Numbered from the stretch's first letter, positions 1-11,536 are shown. The stretch: DNA of 64,000 nucleotides from Candidatus Scybalocola faecigallinarum (GCA_018711005.1 DVIT01000002.1:1-64000); one strand, 5' to 3'. A program made the numbers and translations. Notes: generated from the letters alone by a model not told the origin.

Positions 1-123
1 ACTGGCTACCCGGACGCTTACTTTGTTCAATTAGGTCAAATCGAAAATGGTGTAAACGAAGGGGCAGTTCACTGGAATGCCAAAACTGCTTTTTCGTTTA
101 CCCCATCATCGATTCTAACCTAA
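1..123 (+). CDS. C-terminal end of an unidentified protein (partial)
   Basis: Frame 1 is open from the first base to a TAA at 121-123 and encodes 40 residues, beginning TGYPDAYFVQLGQIENG and ending TPSSILT. The start lies outside the window. I do not recognise the family. It converges with the DinB-like gene, whose stop is only 11 bases away, and no terminator hairpin lies between them. The short length means the open frame could be chance. Confidence 0.3.
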   Translation, partial: TGYPDAYFVQLGQIENGVNEGAVHWNAKTAFSFTPSSILT

Positions 124-134
124 AGAATTTACAC

Positions 135-791
135 TTATGAGTGTATTTTGTTTTTTATACGCAAACTTGCTTCTATGTGCATAATCCAATGTCTTGAAAA
201 CGGCATTTGTATTAGTCCCCGTATATCTTTACCGAACCAATAATCAATAAGCCAAATTGCATTTTCATCGTTACTTACAACATTCAATGATTTTAAACAT
301 TTTTTTCTTTCTTCTGATATTTTCTTTTTCAATTCATCATAGGATAAACTGCTGATTATCTTCTCGGTGCTATCCTTTACCTCAAAAATATATGAATAAA
401 GTTCCTTCACGTTAAGCTGTTTTGAAAAGTCCGCAACCTGCTCTTTTACAAGTTCATTTCCTGTTGTGATTATAGGAGAATTGATGCGTTCCTGATAATT
501 GCCCGAAAAAAAAATCTGCTTGCTTTCACTTATCAATGTGTGTGCAACGATGTCTTCAATACGGAAAATATGCCAAATTGAATATGCTATTGTTTTGCTA
601 TGGTAGCCGTCTGCATTTATAAATGGAATTGCATTAAAATCTTCTCTGGTTAATTCCTCATTAAATGATATTAAGGTCTCCATTAACTGATTTCGCAAAT
701 CAAATAATGTATCAATACCCGCTTTATATGTATCTTTCTTTTTAATTTGCGTTTGCATTGTTTTATTTAGTTCAGACCATATCTTATTCAC
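135..791 (-). CDS. DinB-like four-helix-bundle protein
   Basis: A 218-residue soluble protein that looks like the DinB/YfiT superfamily, metal-binding four-helix bundles in which three histidines hold a divalent metal. The segment HSKTIAYSIWHIFRIED (about residues 64-80) has the family's helix-2 look (WHI..RIE), and SRHWIMHIEASLRI near the C-terminus supplies the late histidine helix. Members include thiol-dependent transferases, but no reaction can be assigned here. The start is a GTG at 789-791, chosen because TTGGAGGG sits about 8 bases upstream. It is monocistronic. Its AT-rich, lysine- and isoleucine-rich codon use differs from the neighbouring housekeeping genes, which hints at lateral acquisition (inference). 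Confidence 0.7.
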   Translation of the reverse strand: MNKIWSELNKTMQTQIKKKDTYKAGIDTLFDLRNQLMETLISFNEELTREDFNAIPFINADGYHSKTIAYSIWHIFRIEDIVAHTLISESKQIFFSGNYQERINSPIITTGNELVKEQVADFSKQLNVKELYSYIFEVKDSTEKIISSLSYDELKKKISEERKKCLKSLNVVSNDENAIWLIDYWFGKDIRGLIQMPFSRHWIMHIEASLRIKNKIHS

Positions 792-887
792 AATAAATTT
801 CCCTCCAACAATTCCAATCTGTCGCCTGATCTTTTCTTCATATTATATCACTCGATTATTTCCATGTCATTGTCTTTCTTGCTCATA

Positions 888-917
888 CAAAAAGAGCGGA
901 AAACCATCTGTCCGCTC
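888..917 (-). terminator. Intrinsic terminator after rlmH
   Basis: Read on the minus strand, GAGCGGA pairs with TCCGCTC (911-917 with 894-900) and a T-run follows at 893-889. It lies 16 bases past the rlmH stop and ends the M16-PAS-HAAS-rlmH operon. Confidence 0.8.
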
Positions 918-932
918 CCTTTCCAACCGCCT

Positions 933-1412
933 CTACTTATGATACGGCTCCCCGCAAATAATCCTGTAGCCCCGGTAGATTTGTTCCAGCAAAATGACCC
1001 GCATCAGCTGATGGGGGAAGGTCATTTTAGAAAAGCTGAGCTTAGCGTCTGCCCGGGATAAAACCTGGGGAGACAGGCCCAGAGAGCCGCCAATAATGAA
1101 CTGTATATGGCTGGTTCCCCCAATCCCCAGCTGGTCTATCTTTTGGGCAAACTGCTCAGATGAAAGCATTTGGCCGTTAATGGCCAGGGCGATCACATAG
1201 GCGTCATCCCGGATATTTTTCATGAGCCGCTCCCCTTCTTTTTTCAGGATCTGAGCGGTCATTGTATCGCTTGCGCCGTCCGGCGTTTTCTCATCGGCCA
1301 CTTCCACAATTTCCAGGCGGCAATAACGGCTCAGCCTTTTTGAAAATTCATCAATGGCCTGTACATAAAATTTTTCTTTGACCTTTCCAACTGTAAGTAA
1401 TGTGATCTTCAT
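933..1412 (-). CDS. rlmH: 23S rRNA (pseudouridine1915-N3)-methyltransferase RlmH
   Basis: SPOUT-class methyltransferase that methylates pseudouridine 1915 in helix 69 of 23S rRNA, acting on the assembled ribosome. The 159-residue length fits the family. The SAM-binding knot shows as FIIGGSLGLS (105-114), and the C-terminus LLEQIYRGYRIICGEPYHK is nearly invariant among RlmH proteins. The ATG at 1412 gives the canonical N-terminus MKITLLTVGK; the frame continues 5 codons further upstream, but that would only lengthen the overlap with the preceding gene. The start overlaps the HAAS-gene stop by four bases (ATGA), so translation is probably coupled. It is last in its operon. Confidence 0.95.
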   Translation of the reverse strand: MKITLLTVGKVKEKFYVQAIDEFSKRLSRYCRLEIVEVADEKTPDGASDTMTAQILKKEGERLMKNIRDDAYVIALAINGQMLSSEQFAQKIDQLGIGGTSHIQFIIGGSLGLSPQVLSRADAKLSFSKMTFPHQLMRVILLEQIYRGYRIICGEPYHK

Positions 1413-1867
1413 CGCCGGTCGCCCCAATGTTTAATAATATAAGTTGCTAAAAATACCACAATGATCAGCGGCAGGAAAAATGCCACAATACGGGTAATCG
1501 CCACCAGGATCACAATAACTACCAGAAGGATAATGGCAATCGTCCCATAAAGCTTCAGCTTGTCCGGAGTAACCTTTCCGTGGGAGGAACGATCTTTCCG
1601 GGAAGATGTTCCGGAGGCCGATGTGTTTTCATAGCCTCTGGAGGCAGCGCTGCCTTCTGTCTTTTTTCTGGCAGCCGCATCAACAATGCTCCGGCCAATG
1701 ATCCGGGGATCGCCAAGGCTTTCCACCACAGCCCTTTCACTCATGCCGCCGGACGCCTGGTCACTAATGTATTTGTCATAATATCTTATGGAATCTTCCA
1801 CCTCTGGGGCACTGACCTGTCCGGTGAGATAGTCCCGCAATTCCTTTAAAAATTCATTTTTACTCAT
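1409..1867 (-). CDS. HAAS/DUF1700-like membrane protein
   Basis: A 152-residue protein. Residues 1-70 are helical (MSKNEFLKELRDYL, then a SIRYYDKYISDQ stretch and VVESLGDPRIIGRSIV), the pattern of the HAAS/DUF1700 signalling domain. A low-complexity Ser/Gly linker follows, then two hydrophobic segments (roughly 103-140) and a short basic tail. HAAS proteins usually pair with a PadR repressor and regulate membrane or envelope functions; no PadR gene is adjacent here. The start at 1867 was taken over an upstream in-frame ATG because AAGGCGG sits just before it and the domain begins there. It lies between a PAS protein (10-base gap) and rlmH (4-base overlap). Function unknown. Confidence 0.75.
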   Translation of the reverse strand: MSKNEFLKELRDYLTGQVSAPEVEDSIRYYDKYISDQASGGMSERAVVESLGDPRIIGRSIVDAAARKKTEGSAASRGYENTSASGTSSRKDRSSHGKVTPDKLKLYGTIAIILLVVIVILVAITRIVAFFLPLIIVVFLATYIIKHWGDRR

Positions 1868-1877
1868 ATATACCGCC

Positions 1878-2222
1878 TTACTTTTGTAAATTACGCTCAA
1901 AACGCTCAAAATAACCGATCAGCTGCCCATTTTCATCCCTTACAGGGTTAATATACTTACGCTCATTATACACGCTGACGCCAAGGTAGATCTCATTGCC
2001 GTGGTTTTTAAGTTTTTCTACTGCTGCAATAAGCATTTCTTTGGATTTTTCGGAATGGCATTTAAAAATCGACTGACCGATCAGATCGTCATAGCCCCGT
2101 ACTGTGTAATAATGATATTTGGCTTCACGGTTCATATAACGGATAATGTGATCCGTGTCCACAAATACGATCCGGTACGGAATACTGTCAAGAATATATG
2201 CCATCATTTCTTCTCTGTTCAT
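1878..2222 (-). CDS. Stand-alone PAS domain protein
   Basis: A 114-residue protein that is essentially one PAS fold: an N-terminal helix (MNREEMMAYILDSIPYRIVF), VDTDHIIRYMNREAK, the GQSIFKCHSEKS helix and a C-terminal strand INPVRDENGQLIGYFER. No output domain is attached, so it probably binds a small ligand or heme, or acts through a partner. The start at 2222 is supported by GAAAGGATG upstream; the frame extends further but would overlap the M16 protease. The gene begins one base after the protease stop, so the two are translationally linked. Ligand and partner are unknown. Confidence 0.8.
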   Translation of the reverse strand: MNREEMMAYILDSIPYRIVFVDTDHIIRYMNREAKYHYYTVRGYDDLIGQSIFKCHSEKSKEMLIAAVEKLKNHGNEIYLGVSVYNERKYINPVRDENGQLIGYFERFERNLQK

Positions 2223-2223
2223 A

Positions 2224-3528
2224 TTAAAAACATCCTTTCTGGCGGCTGCATCTTTGAGGAATATTCCATTTTTCAAAGACGCGGTTGACCATATCCACAT
2301 CCATGGATGAAAAATTCCCTACAAAGGCAACGCCCATTTTATCAAAATTTATATACTTCTGCATAAACCCGCTCACATCCTCTGCTGTGACTGCATCCAC
2401 ATGAGCCGCGGTTTCCTCAATGGTTTCCGGCGTTTCATTATAAAGCCATGCTTTCGCATTGGTTTCCATCCGGTCATGGGTACTTTCCGCTGCCATATAA
2501 AGCTCAGTACGGATCTGCCGTTTTGTCAGCCACAGCTCATGTTCACTAACAGGCTCCCGCTTCATACGGTCAATCGCTTTAAGTACGGCATCCAGCACCT
2601 GGTGGGTCTGTTCCGGGGCCATAGCCGCATAAACCTGGAACAGGCCGCAATTTTTAAAAGAACTGCCGTAAGAATAAACGGTATAGGCCAGCCCCCGTTC
2701 TTCCCTCACTTCCTGAAAAAGCCGGGAATTGCCGTTTCCGCCCAGAATACTGTTGACAACGCTTAAAACGTATTTATCCGGATGGACGCAGGAAATGCCT
2801 TCAAAAGCCAAATCAAGATGTATTTGTTCAATATCCTTGTGCAGGCAAACCGTTGCCGGACGATACACAGGTTCCGGCCCGGAAGGTATGGATACGCCCG
2901 GAGAAATATTTCCAAAAAGCGCCTCAATATGATCAAGCATTGGCTCGATACTGAAATTTCCTGCAACCGAGATTAAAAGATACTGTCCGCTATAATACTG
3001 ATCCATAAAATGCCGCACATCCTCCGGTCTAAAGCCGCGGACAACGTCTTTTTCCCCGGAAATAATATAGCCCAGGGGATGGTCGCCCCACACTTCCTTT
3101 TGGAGCAGCTCATGACTCAGTTCATCTGCATCGTCTGCGTACATATCAATCTCATCGAGGATAATGCCCAGCTCTTTCTTCATATCTTCCGGATCCAGCC
3201 GGGCGTTAGTGAGCATATCAGCAATAATTTCCAGGGCTTCATAAGCGTATTCACCTAAGGTACGGGTATAAAAGCACGTACACTCCTTGCTTGTATAAGC
3301 GTCTAAATGATCGCCGATCGCCGTCATTGCGTCTGCAATGTCTTTGGCAGACCGCTTTTTTGTCCCTTTAAAAACCATATGCTCTGTTACATGGGCAATC
3401 CCGTTATTTTGAGGATTTTCATTGGCAGAGCCTGCCTGGACCCATACGCCAATGGATACAGACCTGTAATTGTCCATAGGCTCCAGGACAACTCGTATAT
3501 TATTTTTCAGTTTTTTTCGGATAACCAT
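2224..3528 (-). CDS. M16-family zinc metallopeptidase
   Basis: A processing-protease-like enzyme of peptidase family M16 (about 434 residues, the usual size for a single-chain bacterial member such as the MPP-beta/YmxG group). The inverted zinc motif HVTEH lies at about 46-50 followed by MVFKGTKKRS, and the downstream ELGIILDEIDMY supplies the third metal ligand. The second, inactive M16 half carries RGLAYTVYSYGSSF. There is no signal peptide, so it acts in the cytoplasm. ATG 3528 is used; an in-frame TTG at 3540 lies directly against the GGAG and is less likely, although the spacing to 3528 (13 bases) is long. First gene of a four-gene operon. Confidence 0.9.
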   Translation of the reverse strand: MVIRKKLKNNIRVVLEPMDNYRSVSIGVWVQAGSANENPQNNGIAHVTEHMVFKGTKKRSAKDIADAMTAIGDHLDAYTSKECTCFYTRTLGEYAYEALEIIADMLTNARLDPEDMKKELGIILDEIDMYADDADELSHELLQKEVWGDHPLGYIISGEKDVVRGFRPEDVRHFMDQYYSGQYLLISVAGNFSIEPMLDHIEALFGNISPGVSIPSGPEPVYRPATVCLHKDIEQIHLDLAFEGISCVHPDKYVLSVVNSILGGNGNSRLFQEVREERGLAYTVYSYGSSFKNCGLFQVYAAMAPEQTHQVLDAVLKAIDRMKREPVSEHELWLTKRQIRTELYMAAESTHDRMETNAKAWLYNETPETIEETAAHVDAVTAEDVSGFMQKYINFDKMGVAFVGNFSSMDVDMVNRVFEKWNIPQRCSRQKGCF

Positions 3529-3605
3529 CCTGTCGATCAAACTCCTGTATCAATGATTATAGTAAATCTATCATATCGGATTTTTCAGTGCATTTCAACC
3601 CGCGC

Positions 3606-3808
3606 GGCTGAATAACTACAAAAAATAGTAACTATTCAGCCATGCCCGCTCGGATTCGCAGCTAACGCTGCTTTATCGCTGCTGACGCAGCTAAATCCTC
3701 GCTTATGGCTAAGCGCCATATATCCGGCCAGGCAAAGCCCCTTGCGTAAGTAAACTTCCGCCGGTTCTTTGCCTGGCCGGATGCATGGCTGAATAGTTAC
3801 AAAAAATA
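3606..3808. repeat. MITE-like element with 18-bp inverted ends
   Basis: Positions 3628-3645 (GTAACTATTCAGCCATGC) and 3783-3800 are perfect inverted repeats 18 bp long that bound a 173-bp non-coding segment. Inside lies a second perfect 16-bp inverted pair (3722-3737 with 3767-3782, ATCCGGCCAGGCAAAG). The element is flanked by near-direct repeats 3606-3627 and 3787-3808 (20 of 22 identical). No ORF lies inside. A solo copy of GGCTGAATAGTTAC occurs at 13571-13584. This is a dispersed palindromic repeat or non-autonomous transposon. Confidence 0.75.
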
Positions 3809-3840
3809 AAATTTTGAAATGAATTTTTGCTATTTTTTTG

Positions 3841-4016
3841 TTTTCTCCTGCAAAAAAACATGCTATAATAGATAGATGTGTTTTATGAATAATTTATATT
3901 AAGATGCGTCATTCAAGGACTTTGACGCCCACAACGCCACTGATTTCACAAAAGGCACTATCCCTCTATGGGGATAACTGCATGGCCTTTGGAACATGGC
4001 CCAGAAGGAGGAAAAT
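3841..4016 (+). promoter_or_regulatory. Promoter and folded leader of the DUF1846 gene
   Basis: A consensus TATAAT sits at 3864-3869 with only a weak -35 (TTTTCT, 17-base spacer). About 140 bases of leader follow. It can form small hairpins: GCGTCA with TGACGC (3906-3927), TATCCC with GGGATA (about 3959-3976) and two GGCC arms near 3984-4001. AGAAGGAGG precedes the ATG at 4017. It matches no riboswitch class that I recognise. Confidence 0.4.
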
Positions 4017-5522
4017 ATGAAAATCGGTTTTGATCATGAAAAGTACATCAAAGAACAGTCCCAGTACATCCTGGAACGGGTGAACAATTATGACAAACTT
4101 TATCTGGAATTTGGCGGCAAGCTTATTTCCGATCTGCATGCAAAGAGAGTTCTTCCCGGTTTCGACGAAAATGCCAAGATCAAGCTGCTTCAAAAATTAA
4201 AAGATAAAGCGGAAATCATTATCTGTGTTTATGCAGGGGATATTGAACGCAATAAGATCCGCGGAGACTTTGGCATTACCTACGATATGGATGTTCTCCG
4301 TCTGATCGACGACTTAAGGAGATACGGCCTTGAGGTCAACAGTGTGGTTATTACCCGTTTTGATCATCAGCCGGCAACTACGGTTTTTATTAATAAGCTT
4401 GAACAGCGCAATATTAAAGTTTATACCCATAAAGCCATTAAGGGCTATCCCACCGATGTGGATACTATCGTCAGCCCGGAAGGCTATGGCCAAAATCCTT
4501 ATATTACTACTACGAAACCGATTGTTGTGGTCACAGCTCCCGGCCCGGGCAGCGGTAAGCTTGCTACATGTTTAAATCAGCTGTACCATGAATACCGTCT
4601 TGGCAAGTCCGCCGGTTATTCTAAATTTGAAACCTTCCCTGTATGGAACGTTCCTTTAAAACACCCGCTGAATATTGCTTACGAAGCAGCTACCGCTGAC
4701 TTAAAAGATGTTAATATGATGGATTATTTCCATTATGAAGCTTACGGCATCGCTGCTGTCAACTATAACAGAGATCTGGAAATGTTCCCGGTCGTACGCC
4801 GGATCATTGAAAAGATCACCAATAAAGAATCTGTTTATAAATCTCCTACCGATATGGGCGTTAATCGTATCGGTTACGGGATCGTGGATGACGACGTTGT
4901 CCGTGAAGCGTCTCTCCAGGAAATCATTCGCAGATATTTTAAAACAGCCTGTGAATATAAAAAAGGCCAGGCTGATGAAGCTACGATGCAGCGGATCCAG
5001 CTGATCATGGAAGAAGTCGGCTTAAAGCAGGAGGACCGCAGCGTTGTTGCCCCGGCCCGTGAATATGCAAAGAAAAACATGAAGAAATTAAGCAATAACG
5101 ACATTTCTTCAGCTACAGCATTAGCCCTGGAGGACGGTACGATCATTACAGGAAAAAGCTCAGATATTATGGTTTCCTGCGCTGCCGCTATTTTAAATGC
5201 CATCAAGCATCTGGCCGGCATCGCTGACGAGATCATGCTGATTTCTCCCAACGTCCTTGAAACAATCATCAGCCTTAAGAAAAATAACCTCCATTCTAAA
5301 TACTGCGCTTTAAATCTGGAAGAAATCCTGATCGCATTAAGCATCAGCGCTGTAACCAATCCTACTGCTCAGATGGCTCTGGATAAGCTTTCTGAGTTAA
5401 AAGGCATCCAGGGACACTCCACCATCATGCTTACCCACAATGACGAACAGACATTGCGTAAGCTGGGTATTGATATGACCTGTGATGCAGAATATCCATC
5501 CGAAAACTTATCCTACAGCTGA
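4017..5522 (+). CDS. DUF1846 domain-containing protein
   Basis: A 501-residue cytoplasmic protein that matches the DUF1846 family across its full length, starting [22 protein letters not shown]. Residues around 180 hold [20 protein letters not shown], a nucleotide-binding-like glycine-rich loop, and [20 protein letters not shown] lies near 420-440. Structures of this family exist, but I know of no assigned reaction; it is common in Firmicutes and other anaerobes. The start at 4017 was preferred to an upstream ATG at 3996 because AGAAGGAGG precedes it at ideal spacing. It has its own promoter and a strong terminator, so it is monocistronic. Confidence 0.9.
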   Translation: MKIGFDHEKYIKEQSQYILERVNNYDKLYLEFGGKLISDLHAKRVLPGFDENAKIKLLQKLKDKAEIIICVYAGDIERNKIRGDFGITYDMDVLRLIDDLRRYGLEVNSVVITRFDHQPATTVFINKLEQRNIKVYTHKAIKGYPTDVDTIVSPEGYGQNPYITTTKPIVVVTAPGPGSGKLATCLNQLYHEYRLGKSAGYSKFETFPVWNVPLKHPLNIAYEAATADLKDVNMMDYFHYEAYGIAAVNYNRDLEMFPVVRRIIEKITNKESVYKSPTDMGVNRIGYGIVDDDVVREASLQEIIRRYFKTACEYKKGQADEATMQRIQLIMEEVGLKQEDRSVVAPAREYAKKNMKKLSNNDISSATALALEDGTIITGKSSDIMVSCAAAILNAIKHLAGIADEIMLISPNVLETIISLKKNNLHSKYCALNLEEILIALSISAVTNPTAQMALDKLSELKGIQGHSTIMLTHNDEQTLRKLGIDMTCDAEYPSENLSYS

Positions 5523-5537
5523 TCAAAGCCATTTTAC

Positions 5538-5577
5538 AGAGCCGGCGGAAAAAACGATCCCGCCGGCTCTTTTTTTA
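5538..5577 (+). terminator. Intrinsic terminator of the DUF1846 gene
   Basis: AGAGCCGGCGG (5538-5548) pairs with CCGCCGGCTCT (5560-5570), followed by a T-run to 5577, 16 bases after the stop codon. Confidence 0.9.
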
Positions 5578-5675
5578 TTATAAATATCTTTATGTATGTT
5601 TTTCAGGGATATGGTCAAAATAAAAGTATAACTCTGCCAGTTTAAATGGCAGCAAAAATGAAAGGATGTCTCTTT

Positions 5676-6146
5676 ATGAAAAAAATCTTTTTAGTTGGTT
5701 GCCTGTTTTTATGCCTGAATGTTTTTGCCGGATGTACCCAGGGCAATGAAACGTCTGCCCAGTCCCGTACAGATCTTACTGCGGAGGAGATCCGGGGCCT
5801 GACTGCGGATATGGAAAGAAAGGATGTTGAAGATCTTTTAGGTCAGGATGACGACCATCTGGCCCAAAAGGAAGATGTGGATGTTTACAGCCTGTCCGAC
5901 GGCTCTACTGCTATCCTGCGCTATGTGGACGATAAGCTGGCCGGCGCCTATATCCGGGGAAAAGACATGTTTGAAGATACTATCTTCAGTAAATTTGCCA
6001 GAGATATTCAGGAAAATCTGGATGAAGGCAGCTATAACACCAATGACGGCGAGGTTTTGGGAAATCCCGACGAATCGGAAGAAACCATGTCAGGAGAAAA
6101 CATGCCCCAGACCGGAGAAACAGCGCTGGAAAGTCAGTCCCGATAA
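5676..6146 (+). CDS. Small secreted lipoprotein
   Basis: A 156-residue protein with a type II signal peptide (MKKIFLVGCLFLCLNVFAGC) and a lipobox cysteine at position 20, so it is probably anchored on the outer face of the membrane. The mature part contains ADMERKDVEDLLGQDDD followed by YSLSDGSTAILRYVDDKL, which resembles the small alpha/beta SmpA/BLIP-like fold (two helices and a sheet). The C-terminal 35 residues are acidic and low-complexity. The start at 5676 follows GAAAGGATG; upstream in-frame ATGs lack a ribosome site. Function unknown. It stands alone between two terminators. Confidence 0.75.
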   Translation: MKKIFLVGCLFLCLNVFAGCTQGNETSAQSRTDLTAEEIRGLTADMERKDVEDLLGQDDDHLAQKEDVDVYSLSDGSTAILRYVDDKLAGAYIRGKDMFEDTIFSKFARDIQENLDEGSYNTNDGEVLGNPDESEETMSGENMPQTGETALESQSR

Positions 6147-6148
6147 AA

Positions 6149-6190
6149 TTGGAACAGCCCGGGGAATTAACCTCCCCGGGCCAATCTTTT
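6149..6190 (+). terminator. Terminator between the lipoprotein gene and nifJ
   Basis: GCCCGGGG (6157-6164) pairs with CCCCGGGC (6174-6181), with an outer ATTGG/CCAAT extension and TCTTTT afterwards. It lies between two converging genes and may serve both directions. Confidence 0.75.
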
Positions 6191-6195
6191 AAATA

Positions 6196-9744
<3,549 letters not shown>

Positions 9745-9760
9745 TCATTTGTGTTCATAT

Positions 9761-9782
9761 ATGTGTATCATATAATTCACAT
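9761..9782 (-). promoter_or_regulatory. Operator-like dyad in the nifJ leader
   Basis: A 22-bp imperfect palindrome, ATGTGTATCATATAATTCACAT, symmetric at 18 of 22 positions. It lies between the predicted -10 and the start codon. Its ATGTG/CACAT ends with an AT-rich core suggest a dimeric repressor, perhaps redox-linked; no specific regulator is identified. Confidence 0.4.
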
Positions 9783-9790
9783 TCGTTATT

Positions 9791-9820
9791 ATTGTAATAC
9801 ATTTCAAGCCACTTCGTCAA
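9791..9820 (-). promoter_or_regulatory. nifJ promoter
   Basis: On the minus strand TTGACG (9820-9815) and TACAAT (9796-9791) are separated by 18 bases, a good vegetative sigma promoter about 60 bases ahead of the start codon. Confidence 0.65.
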
Positions 9821-9869
9821 GAAAATATCAACCATTTCTTGTATGGATTTTGATACAATTAAGCCGTGC

Positions 9870-10076
9870 ACGGACGAAAAATAAGCAGACTGGGGAGCTT
9901 GCTCACCAGAATGCTTATTTTTACGGACGTATAGGGCGCAAGCCCTCAGCGAGGACATGCGCCAGCATGTTCGAGCTGGCACGGCGGACGTCTTAGATAA
10001 CCTTTTGCGCACGGAACAGGGAGCTTGCTCACCAGAACACTTGTTTTTGCAGCCGTATGGTGCGCAAGGTCTCCGC
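9870..10076. repeat. Pair of hairpin-forming intergenic repeats
   Basis: Two diverged copies about 126 bases apart share GGGAGCTTGCTCACCAGAA (near 9893 and 10018), a T-rich stretch, CGTAT and GCGCAAG. In the first copy AAAAATAAGCA (from 9878) is complementary to TGCTTATTTTT (from 9911). In the second, TTGCGCAC and GTGCGCAA pair across the copy. No credible ORF is present. They lie between nifJ and the 53-bp array. Confidence 0.55.
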
Positions 10077-10111
10077 ATTTTATCCTTGGATGTCGTAGTT
10101 TAGGCTCCAAC

Positions 10112-10376
10112 TTCGGTCTAATTTGTAATTTTGCTGTTTTTGACTGTACAGTTTAATCCCAAAATACCCCCAAATAAAAGAAAACGTCGTTTTTAACCGT
10201 ACAATTCGGTCTCACACTACCCCCAAATAAGAAAAAAAGTCATTTTTGACCGAACAATTCCATCTCACACTACCCCCAAATAAAAGAAAACATCGTTTTT
10301 AACCGAAGTCGATAGCGAAATCCTACCCCCAAATACGCAAAAATTCCATTTTTGACCGAACTAAGTTCAAAATCAT
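10112..10376. repeat. 53-bp tandem repeat array
   Basis: Four units begin with TACCCCCAAATA at 10165, 10218, 10271 and 10324, exactly 53 bases apart with no indels. A more degenerate fifth unit precedes them (10112-10164). Each holds an A-run and T-run around a short palindrome (AAAACGTCGTTTT in unit 1), then a CCG(A/T)AC segment. Units differ by point changes, so this is an old array. It fills the non-coding stretch upstream of nifJ. Confidence 0.85.
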
Positions 10377-10461
10377 CCCATTGCTGCCAAAGGCCACTCC
10401 CGTTCCAAAATAAAATACCCAAACTTAAGGAAGAACCGTTCCGGGCAGTGATGGTTTAATT

Positions 10462-10602
10462 TTACCCACGTTTCCCCAAACGCTCCAGCAAAAAGGCCTT
10501 TCTTTTCAGGTCATACTTGTACAGCCTGGCATAACCTTTGCCGTCTGCCATTTTCAGTGTCTCAATGGCTCTTGCAAATTCTCGGCCAAGATCCTCCGGC
10601 AT
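10462..10602 (-). CDS. Possible 46-residue protein
   Basis: A short frame from ATG 10602 to TAA 10462 encoding a basic peptide that starts MPEDLGREFARAIETLKMAD and continues with a GKGYARLYKYDLKRKAFL stretch. The amino acid mix looks coding. No clear ribosome site precedes it. It begins 9 bases past the end of the decayed nucleoside hydrolase, so it may be a relic of a downstream gene in the same decayed operon. I do not recognise a family. Confidence 0.3.
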   Translation of the reverse strand: MPEDLGREFARAIETLKMADGKGYARLYKYDLKRKAFLLERLGKRG

Positions 10603-10610
10603 ATCCAGCT

Positions 10611-11350
10611 TTAAACATACTTTTCGCCCTTCTCACCTTCCGCACAGGCACCCCGCAAAGTTGAACTTAAAATATGGTAAAACTGCTCTCTGTTGACCGT
10701 CCGGGCGATTTCCACAGAACCGTTTTTACAAGGCGTAAATGTTGTTGCCCCCATATGGCTTTCCCATTGTGTTTCGACTCGTACATTTCCCCGCTCAAAT
10801 TGGCAGATTTCCGGGTGAAATGCACATACCGCAGCCAACGGGTCGTGCAGCGTAAGTTTATCTGAGCTTTTCAGCCACGCATTTCCAAAAGACAAAACTG
10901 CTTTCATTAAATCACTGTCTGTGCCTAAAAGGATTTCCGCCTGTCCGGCATCCATTGTCAGAAGATCCGTTACTTCCAGGGGTACTGCCCGGTGTATGGA
11001 AATATCGGCGGAAAATACAATTTCACAGGCCAGCGGATCTGCCCAGGAGTTCCAGTTAAACCAAGGCTGGGGCAAAGGATTTTCTCCAAAATAGCCGTTC
11101 ATTACATGTAAGCCTTTTAGCAGTCCCGCAGCATCAGGATAATTTATAAATAGTGTGGCAATATTCGTCATATTGCCAATCCCCATCAACACGACCTCAT
11201 GGGGATTTTCTTTGATCTCCGCTTTTCAGCCTCTCCGCAGACCGTAGTAATCCCAATAAGCTCACGCCGGGGTTCTTTCAATAAATAAGCCAGGCAAATG
11301 GCATCATCAATATCCCCGCCAATATCTGTATCCAGTAATACTTTTTCCAT
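10611..11350 (-). pseudogene. Decayed inosine-uridine nucleoside hydrolase
   Basis: The N-terminus, from ATG 11350 after ACAGGAGG, reads [20 protein letters not shown], the calcium-binding DTDxGxDDA motif of ribonucleoside hydrolases. It continues to [10 protein letters not shown] and then runs out of frame to a stop near 11181. The C-terminal part continues in another frame ([20 protein letters not shown] and on to VEIARTVNREQFYHIL), ending at 10611. Compared with intact family members, about 75 residues between GEAEKR and ENPHEV are missing and the frame changes at about 11222. No active enzyme can be made. An unrelated, intact nucleoside hydrolase-like gene lies at 29353-30282. Confidence 0.85.
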
Positions 11351-11473
11351 AAAAATCCTCCTGTATTTTCATTTATTTATACAAGAGCGTTCTGCAACCT
11401 GCCTCCTGATCCTATTCGTCATTATTTTAACATATACCTGCACATTTTTCCACAGCACAGGCAGGAATACAGC

Positions 11474-11522
11474 ATAAAAAAAGGCGCATTCCCATGTGTG
11501 GTCATCTGAGGGAATGCACCTT
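11474..11522 (-). terminator. Terminator of the 79-residue protein gene
   Basis: On the minus strand AAGGTGCATTCCC pairs with GGGAATGCGCCTT (one G-T pair) and eight T residues follow. It lies 15 bases past the stop at 11537. Confidence 0.85.
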
Positions 11523-11536
11523 GGCCCGGGATGTCT

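Noticed and set aside
10165..10376. Tandem array considered as a CRISPR
   Set aside because: The units are contiguous 53-mers without unique spacers, diverge throughout and have no cas genes nearby.
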